In this document: piece after piece, positions 57,412 to 64,000 of the stretch | Layout of the letters: each line of letters begins with the position of its first letter | How positions within the stretch are numbered: position 1 is the first letter of the stretch | Assembly: GCA_047495785.1 (NCBI GenBank) | Contig: JBLDXI010000021.1 | Span: 558,001 to 622,000, forward strand | DNA length: 64,000 nt | From: Lepidodermella squamata | Taxonomy: Eukaryota; Gastrotricha | Direction of reading: 5' to 3' | Program-made: the position numbers and the translations under genes | Notes under the pieces: model-generated | Seen by the model: the letters and a program-made list of their open reading frames with translations, nothing else | Databases searched by the model: none | Told to the model about the DNA's origin: nothing

Positions 57412-58792
57412 GGCACTAAGAGTAAAGAGTCGGCAAATCTAGCAATCAATCAATCATCAATCAATGAATTATCACCAATATATCAGAGTTAGGGAAAGGT
57501 AAAATATGGCTGGTTTCAATTCCGTTGGTAGAACCGCCCTCTCCGTCTAAAATCCGTCTTAGGGCCTACCTATCAAAGGAGTGGCAACTTTATGTCGCTT
57601 CTTCTGGCGCTCTTGGATGGACACTTCAGAGCTTGCTCCTCAATCGGCTATGAATAACAGACGGCAATCAATTGGTACCATTCAATTTTTTATTTGATTT
57701 GCCATGGTTAGGGTAAAGGTTAGGAGCAGATAATAGATACTTCTAAGAGGGAACACTCTGAGAGTGATCCCTATGACAGGTTCTCGAATAATGACTTTCA
57801 TCTTAGAGGACGGTTCAACGAGGTCGGACGAGACGAAAAATGAGCGTTAGATTAGTGTTAGATAGTGATAGGTTTCTAGGGTTTAAATCTTTCAACATAT
57901 CCGTTTCCGAAAACGTTCAGCATTTTTGTCCACTAACAGCACGTTTGACAGTATTTAGGGTTAATTAATGCCTAAGCAAGTCAATTACACAGGAGAAGGC
58001 GTGGGCAAGGACGCCAATGTTATGGAAAATATAAAATTTATAGAACAATATTAAATTATAATATACAAAATAATGAGGGATTTTATGTATTTATTGTCAA
58101 AATGGCATAGTTGGACATTTTTGCAAGTCCGCAACTTTTTGGAATGAAGCTGAGAAGAACCCTTTTTGAGCGTCCATCGAAAGTCGAAACCGAACTCCGA
58201 ACTCCGAACTCTTCGCCTTAAGCAACAAGCGACAGGCGACATTTGTTAGGTAGGCCGTAGTCTTATGTTTAACATTCAACAGTTATGATGCAGAGGTTTT
58301 TCAATGTGATAATCTCTTTTATACACTTCACTCGTCTTTGACAATAATTTTCTATGATGTCGATGCAAGAGCTTTTGACGTCTGACACTATCTTGCATGA
58401 ATTGGCGACCAGTTTCTCATTTTGTTGGCCTGTTAGGGTAAATTATTGAGGATCCGAATGACAGGTCGAAGGCGGAAGCAAACGTTAGCTGCTCATAGTC
58501 GTTATAGTCGTTATAGTCGTTAGGTGCTCCGTGCTCTCTCGGTGTACTACCTTTTCTGTTTTCTCCTCTTTCTCATTGAGCAGCGTATCGCATTTAAATC
58601 TTTTCGGTCCTTGACACATGCGACCGTCGTTACTGCATTCGATTATAAAAAGTTCGCTAATAGCTAACCACCCACACCTGAATCCCAACTCATAGCAAGC
58701 CGTCAAGACTTTGATACTACAAAAAGTTCTAATTTGCGTTTGTCTAGTGTTTTAACTTTTAACGATTCTCATTTGAAAGTTGCAGCAAATAA
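57412..58792. other. Intergenic region between divergent HEATR4 and AGPS
   Basis: About 1.4 kb, expected to hold both promoters. It contains small direct repeats: CGAACTC about three times near 58190-58210, and GTCGTTATA about three times near 58499-58522. No RNA gene recognised. Confidence 0.5.
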
Positions 58793-60700
<1,908 letters not shown>

Positions 60701-60872
60701 ATTTAGGAAAGCGCTTCAAAAATATTCAACGATTTACGTGTTGTGATGTAACTGCAATAGAAAACTATTCGCTTCTGTGTTATCATGTAAAAGGTCTGAC
60801 ATTATTTGCATGCTTCATAAACATAATTTATGTTTAGCACGTTTCTTCACACATGTTAGGTCTCTTTAAAAT

Positions 60873-61691
60873 ATGAATGATGATGATTTTGGCGATATCA
60901 ACTTGGATGACGATGAGCCATTAGACGAGTTTCGTAAAGCAACTAATTTCGTTCGAACATGTGCCGGGACATTCTCCGAGTCGGATTTGCTGTATTTCTA
61001 CGCCAGATATAAGCAGGTGATTCTTTTCCGATTTCTCAGGCTGGTTGGTTAATGATTTGTTCATTAGGCTTCTGATGGTCCGTGCAATGTCTCTAAACCA
61101 GGATTTTTCGATTTTGCCGGCAAGAAAAAGTGGGACGCCTGGAACGCACTAGGAAAATTATCGAAGGATGTTGCAAAGCAACAATATATCGATAAACTAA
61201 CTGCTCTGAAACCGAATTGGATGCCGAAAGATGGCGAGAGTTCGTCTAAGATCTCAGGCAGTGGAGGCATGCAAGTGAAGGTCAGCAAAATGGCGGTTGA
61301 TGAATCGGAATCGTTGTCGAATCGACCTAAAGCAGCTTTTGAGTTCGCCAAATCCGGAGATATTAATAGTCTACGCGAATATTTAACGAAAAATCCCTCG
61401 GAAGTTAACTCGCCAGACCCAGGTGATGAAAATAAGCTCACGCCTTTACATTGGGCATGCGATCGAGGAAATTCGGAGATAGTGTCTTTATTGCTGTCGA
61501 TCCCAGGCGTCGAAATTAACGCTAAAGACGCGGCTGGGCAAACTGCTTTGCATTACGCTGCTAGTTGTGATCATCTGAACATTGTAGAATTGCTTCTGAA
61601 ATCTCCTGGGATAGATCGGACTATCAAGGACGAAGACGGACTAACAGCATTTGATGTTGCGTCGAGTGATATTGTCAAATCAGCTTTCTAG
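60873..61691 (+). CDS. ACBD6: Acyl-CoA-binding domain protein with ankyrin repeats
   Basis: Two exons (60873-61016 and 61068-61691; 51-bp intron) encode 255 aa. An acidic start (MNDDDFGDINLDDDE) precedes an acyl-CoA-binding domain (LLYFYARYKQASDGPCN, KPGFFDFAGKKKWDAWNALG, AKQQYIDKLTALKPNW). Two ankyrin repeats follow (NKLTPLHWACDRGNSEIVSLLL; GQTALHYAASCDHLNIVELLL). This is the ACBD6 architecture. ACBD6 binds long-chain acyl-CoA and supports lipid and protein acylation, including with N-myristoyltransferases. An earlier AG at 61038-61039 was rejected as acceptor because it breaks the ACB domain. TTAG lies 13 nt before the ATG. It sits between AGPS and RNF26 on one strand. Confidence 0.94.
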
Positions 61692-61805
61692 TCTCTCATT
61701 GTTCTCTGTTTTTGCTCAATTTTTTCTGTTATTTTTTCGCTATTGAAAAATATTCTCATTTGGATTTGTCTATTTTAGAGATTTATGATGTGAGCGATAA
61801 CTGGA

Positions 61806-62645
61806 ATGCCCGCCCAGCAAAATCAAACGGTGCTCCTGGTTATTAAATTAACGCCGTTTTTGTTAATCGGAACTGCGATTTTGTTTCTTTTACTTCCATT
61901 TTCGACTCCAAGCTATCGATCGGAGAGAACGATTTTCGCAATGATATCAGATGTGATATGGGCATCCTGGTCCTGTGTTGTGTTTTGCGCGAACTCCGCC
62001 CTGGTCATGTTCAACTATTGGGTCGCCTTCATGTCCGCGCTATTCCAAGCCGTGATATACGTTATTGGGGTTGTTTTCTCTGCAGTTACGCTGGTTTTAT
62101 CCGTTGCGGGTGAAGGTCATTCCCAAATCAGTAATGCGATTTATGAAACGTGCAAATTGACCCGGTCTTCTATGTGTCTCCCAATCGCCGCGACTTTATA
62201 CCTCGGATCTGTTGCGTTATTCTGCTTATTTTGCGCAAATATGGCTGTCAGGTTTCTGTATCATTTCCACGAAAAATACCGACAGTTCTCCGGCCAACCC
62301 GCCCCTCATGTTCCAATAAGTTTCGCCGCCTTGAATAACGACGGGCCTGTTTTAGGCCGAATCTGGTCAAGTACTGACGATTTACGGCAACGAAAAATCG
62401 TATCAGAAGCGTTGAAGAAGGGCGAAAGCTCGTCGAGTCTCAAAAGTCATGACGAGAGTTTCGACTCGAAGAATGCCTGCGTAGTTTGCCTAACCAATCG
62501 AAAACACGTTGTATTACTGCCGTGTCGGCATTTATGCGTCTGTTCCGAGTGTGCAAACGCCCTTCGAGGGCAATCAGATGTGCTCAGGCGGCAGTGTCCA
62601 TTATGCCGAACCCATATATCACAAACAATAGACTGTTACCTGTAG
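61806..62645 (+). CDS. RNF26: RNF26-like membrane RING E3 ligase
   Basis: A single exon encodes 279 aa. The N-terminal half has about five hydrophobic segments (LTPFLLIGTAILFLLLPFS; ISDVIWASWSCVVFCANSA; ALFQAVIYVIGVVFSAVTLV; LPIAATLYLGSVALFCLFC). A cytosolic linker of about 55 residues leads to a C-terminal RING (CVVCLTNRKHVVLLPCRHLCVCSEC ... CPLCRTHISQTIDCYL). The RING at the extreme C-terminus ending in ..YL and the membrane-spanning start match RNF26, an ER ligase that organises perinuclear endosomes and modulates STING. The protein is shorter than human RNF26 (about 430 aa). It follows ACBD6 by 114 bp. AATAAA at 62781-62786. Confidence 0.85.
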   Translation: MPAQQNQTVLLVIKLTPFLLIGTAILFLLLPFSTPSYRSERTIFAMISDVIWASWSCVVFCANSALVMFNYWVAFMSALFQAVIYVIGVVFSAVTLVLSVAGEGHSQISNAIYETCKLTRSSMCLPIAATLYLGSVALFCLFCANMAVRFLYHFHEKYRQFSGQPAPHVPISFAALNNDGPVLGRIWSSTDDLRQRKIVSEALKKGESSSSLKSHDESFDSKNACVVCLTNRKHVVLLPCRHLCVCSECANALRGQSDVLRRQCPLCRTHISQTIDCYL

Positions 62646-63168
62646 CGATATTTCATACTGTGCTCAAAGCGCGTGAAAAATTATATATGCCTTGTTTGAT
62701 CATCTCAGTTTTTATACTCGGCGTCATTGACTTGTCATTTGAATTACTGACGACTGAAATATTATTAGCCTTTCTTTGATAATAAATTGAGCTGAAAAAG
62801 CTTCGAATTATTACGCAGGCATTCCCTCTCACTTTTCTTGTCCTTGAAACTCGCATTATAGAAATTACGTTGAAGGTCTTTGTCTTTCTTGATTTTGTTG
62901 CACTACGGAAGTAACCGACTTGTTTAGATTTCGATATCAATCAGCTTACTCTTCTTTTTTCGCATTTCTTGAAAATTATTCCTCTTGAGTTATGATTTCT
63001 GATTTTATGAAGGTGCTCTATTGCTTGGAATAGAATGATCACTGCAACTTGATTGATTCGAATCAAATTATTCTGTTTCATGCGCATGCTAAATTTTCTA
63101 CAAAAAACGGGGAAAGATTTACGATTTTGAAAATTTGTTTGATATTTTTTAGGGATACTTGTTTTATT
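62646..63168. other. Intergenic region between RNF26 and the histone-fold gene
   Basis: About 520 bp, AT-rich, with the RNF26 polyadenylation hexamer at 62781-62786. A T-rich run ends in AG at 63151-63152, 16 nt before the next ATG. Nothing else recognised. Confidence 0.45.
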
Positions 63169-63825
63169 ATGAGTAATCGAGTCGGGATGCCGGCTGTTCC
63201 GCAACAGGGCGTCAAAAAGTCTCCATCCATGCCTTCAAACGCGCTGATCCGTCAGTTGTTAACTAATGGCTCGCGGAGCGACGCTGCGGCCCTCGCCGCT
63301 GCTCAGGCGGCCGCCGAACGCAGCGATCCAGAGTCTGACATAGAACCCTCAGATGAAGACGACGATGACAAGTCGATTGGCGGTGGCAAAGGCGTGGGTG
63401 GTTTAGGCGGCAATCCTCGCGTCCAGCTACCCCGTTCCGCTCTCAGATCCCTCGTCCGCGGCGTGTTGGGCAACGTCCGAACCTCGCCCGATGCCATCAA
63501 TTGCCTCAACAGTTCTGGCGCTCGTTTCGTCCTAGCCGTGTCGAGACGGGCGAGTCGCATGTGTGAAGAAAGCGGGCGGTCGCTGATAACCGGTGATGAT
63601 CTTCTACGGGCGATTGCCGCTGTTGGTTGCACAACTCTTTCCAATCAATTAAGGCAACAGTTCTCAGCGCCTGCTCCATCTGGCTCGTCCGGCGACCACG
63701 ACAGCGATCCTTCGATGGGTAAGCCGAAGGGACGCCGGCCCTCAGAACCCGTTTTAGGTAAATTGGCATTCCTACTTAGTTTTTTAGGATTTAATTGGCT
63801 ACCACTAGCGAGCAGGGTTGCATAA
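63169..63825 (+). CDS. Histone-fold protein, NF-YB/POLE3-like
   Basis: An open frame of 218 aa. A Ser/Ala-rich N-terminus and an acidic stretch (DIEPSDEDDDDKS) with Gly repeats precede a histone fold at about residues 85-155 (VQLPRSALRSLVRGVLG ... NSSGARFVLAVSRRASRMCEESGRSLITGDDLLRAIAAVG). The LP start and the GDDLLRA helix are typical of the NF-YB/POLE3/DR1 class of H2B-like folds, which work as heterodimers in transcription or replication. I cannot choose between those. The end is uncertain: TTAG/GTAAAT near 63756 looks like a donor, so the last residues may be intron and the gene may continue beyond the window. Confidence 0.65.
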   Translation: MSNRVGMPAVPQQGVKKSPSMPSNALIRQLLTNGSRSDAAALAAAQAAAERSDPESDIEPSDEDDDDKSIGGGKGVGGLGGNPRVQLPRSALRSLVRGVLGNVRTSPDAINCLNSSGARFVLAVSRRASRMCEESGRSLITGDDLLRAIAAVGCTTLSNQLRQQFSAPAPSGSSGDHDSDPSMGKPKGRRPSEPVLGKLAFLLSFLGFNWLPLASRVA

Positions 63826-64000
63826 TTATAAAGACCTGAGGTACCAAAATTTTGAACAAATTGCGATCAGGGACATTAGAATGATTCGAACGTCATTTCA
63901 AAAGTATGGAAATTAGGGGAAAATAAATTCTACAAAGTAAAAGCATTTAAAGTATCTTAAAACTGGAATCGAAATATGCTGGAAAAATGCAAATGATATG

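Noticed and set aside
61018-61039. Acceptor TTTCTCAG at 61032-61039 for ACBD6 exon 2
   Set aside because: Using it disrupts the acyl-CoA-binding domain; the AG at 61066-61067 restores KQASDGPCN in frame.
63756-63785. A 30-bp intron near the end of the histone-fold gene
   Set aside because: GTAAAT...TTTTAG is there, but 30 bp is too short compared with all other introns; a longer intron running out of the window is more likely.

Overview
This window is animal (metazoan) nuclear DNA. The genes are split by spliceosomal GT-AG introns and encode typical animal proteins: a carnitine acetyltransferase, an OATP transporter with a Kazal-like loop, metaxin-2, Mediator MED14, cohesin RAD21, a CLC-3/4/5-type exchanger, SNX27, HEATR4, AGPS, ACBD6 and RNF26. 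The species cannot be fixed from sequence alone. Almost all host introns are 49-66 bp. Nearly every gene has a pyrimidine-rich AG about 4-30 nt before its ATG, as at a spliced-leader trans-splice site. Co-oriented genes often lie only about 110-260 bp apart. This suggests a compact-genome invertebrate that trans-splices. HEATR4 and a TTC41/nephrocystin-3-like gene suggest cilia or flagella.

Layout. 1-13939 (+): end of an SR-type protein, then CRAT, OATP, metaxin-2, MED14 and an ankyrin protein, all in one orientation. 13940-15568: non-coding, with an odd GC/homopolymer mosaic. 15569-21165: a complete DNA transposon of Ginger1 type. It has 229-bp terminal inverted repeats starting TGTTG, a 4-bp TTGA target duplication and a six-exon integrase-like transposase on the minus strand. 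21968-25044 (+): a six-AT-hook HMGA-like protein and RAD21. 25623-27401 (+): CUB-trypsin protease 1. 28894-32450 (+): a Pin1 without its WW domain and a CLC exchanger. 33774-37053 and 40374-41489 (-): three paralogues of an unrecognised 11-cysteine secreted or surface protein, interrupted by SNX27 (38161-40128, -). 43123-47506 (+): two CUB-protease paralogues that have lost the catalytic serine. 47941-48630 (+): a TAZ zinc finger fused to a hydrophobic helix. 49218-49597: a MITE-like repeat. 50037-57411 (-): a HEATR4 then TTC41-like pair, 121 bp apart. 58793-63825 (+): AGPS, ACBD6, RNF26 (172 and 114 bp apart) and a histone-fold protein.

The most notable items are the young-looking Ginger-like element, the 11-cysteine family with one intronless and one tail-less member, the stepwise loss of catalysis across the protease paralogues, the TAZ-transmembrane protein, the WW-less Pin1, and AGPS carrying both a C-terminal PTS1 and a PTS2-like N-terminus. 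No tRNA, rRNA or CRISPR array was recognised.
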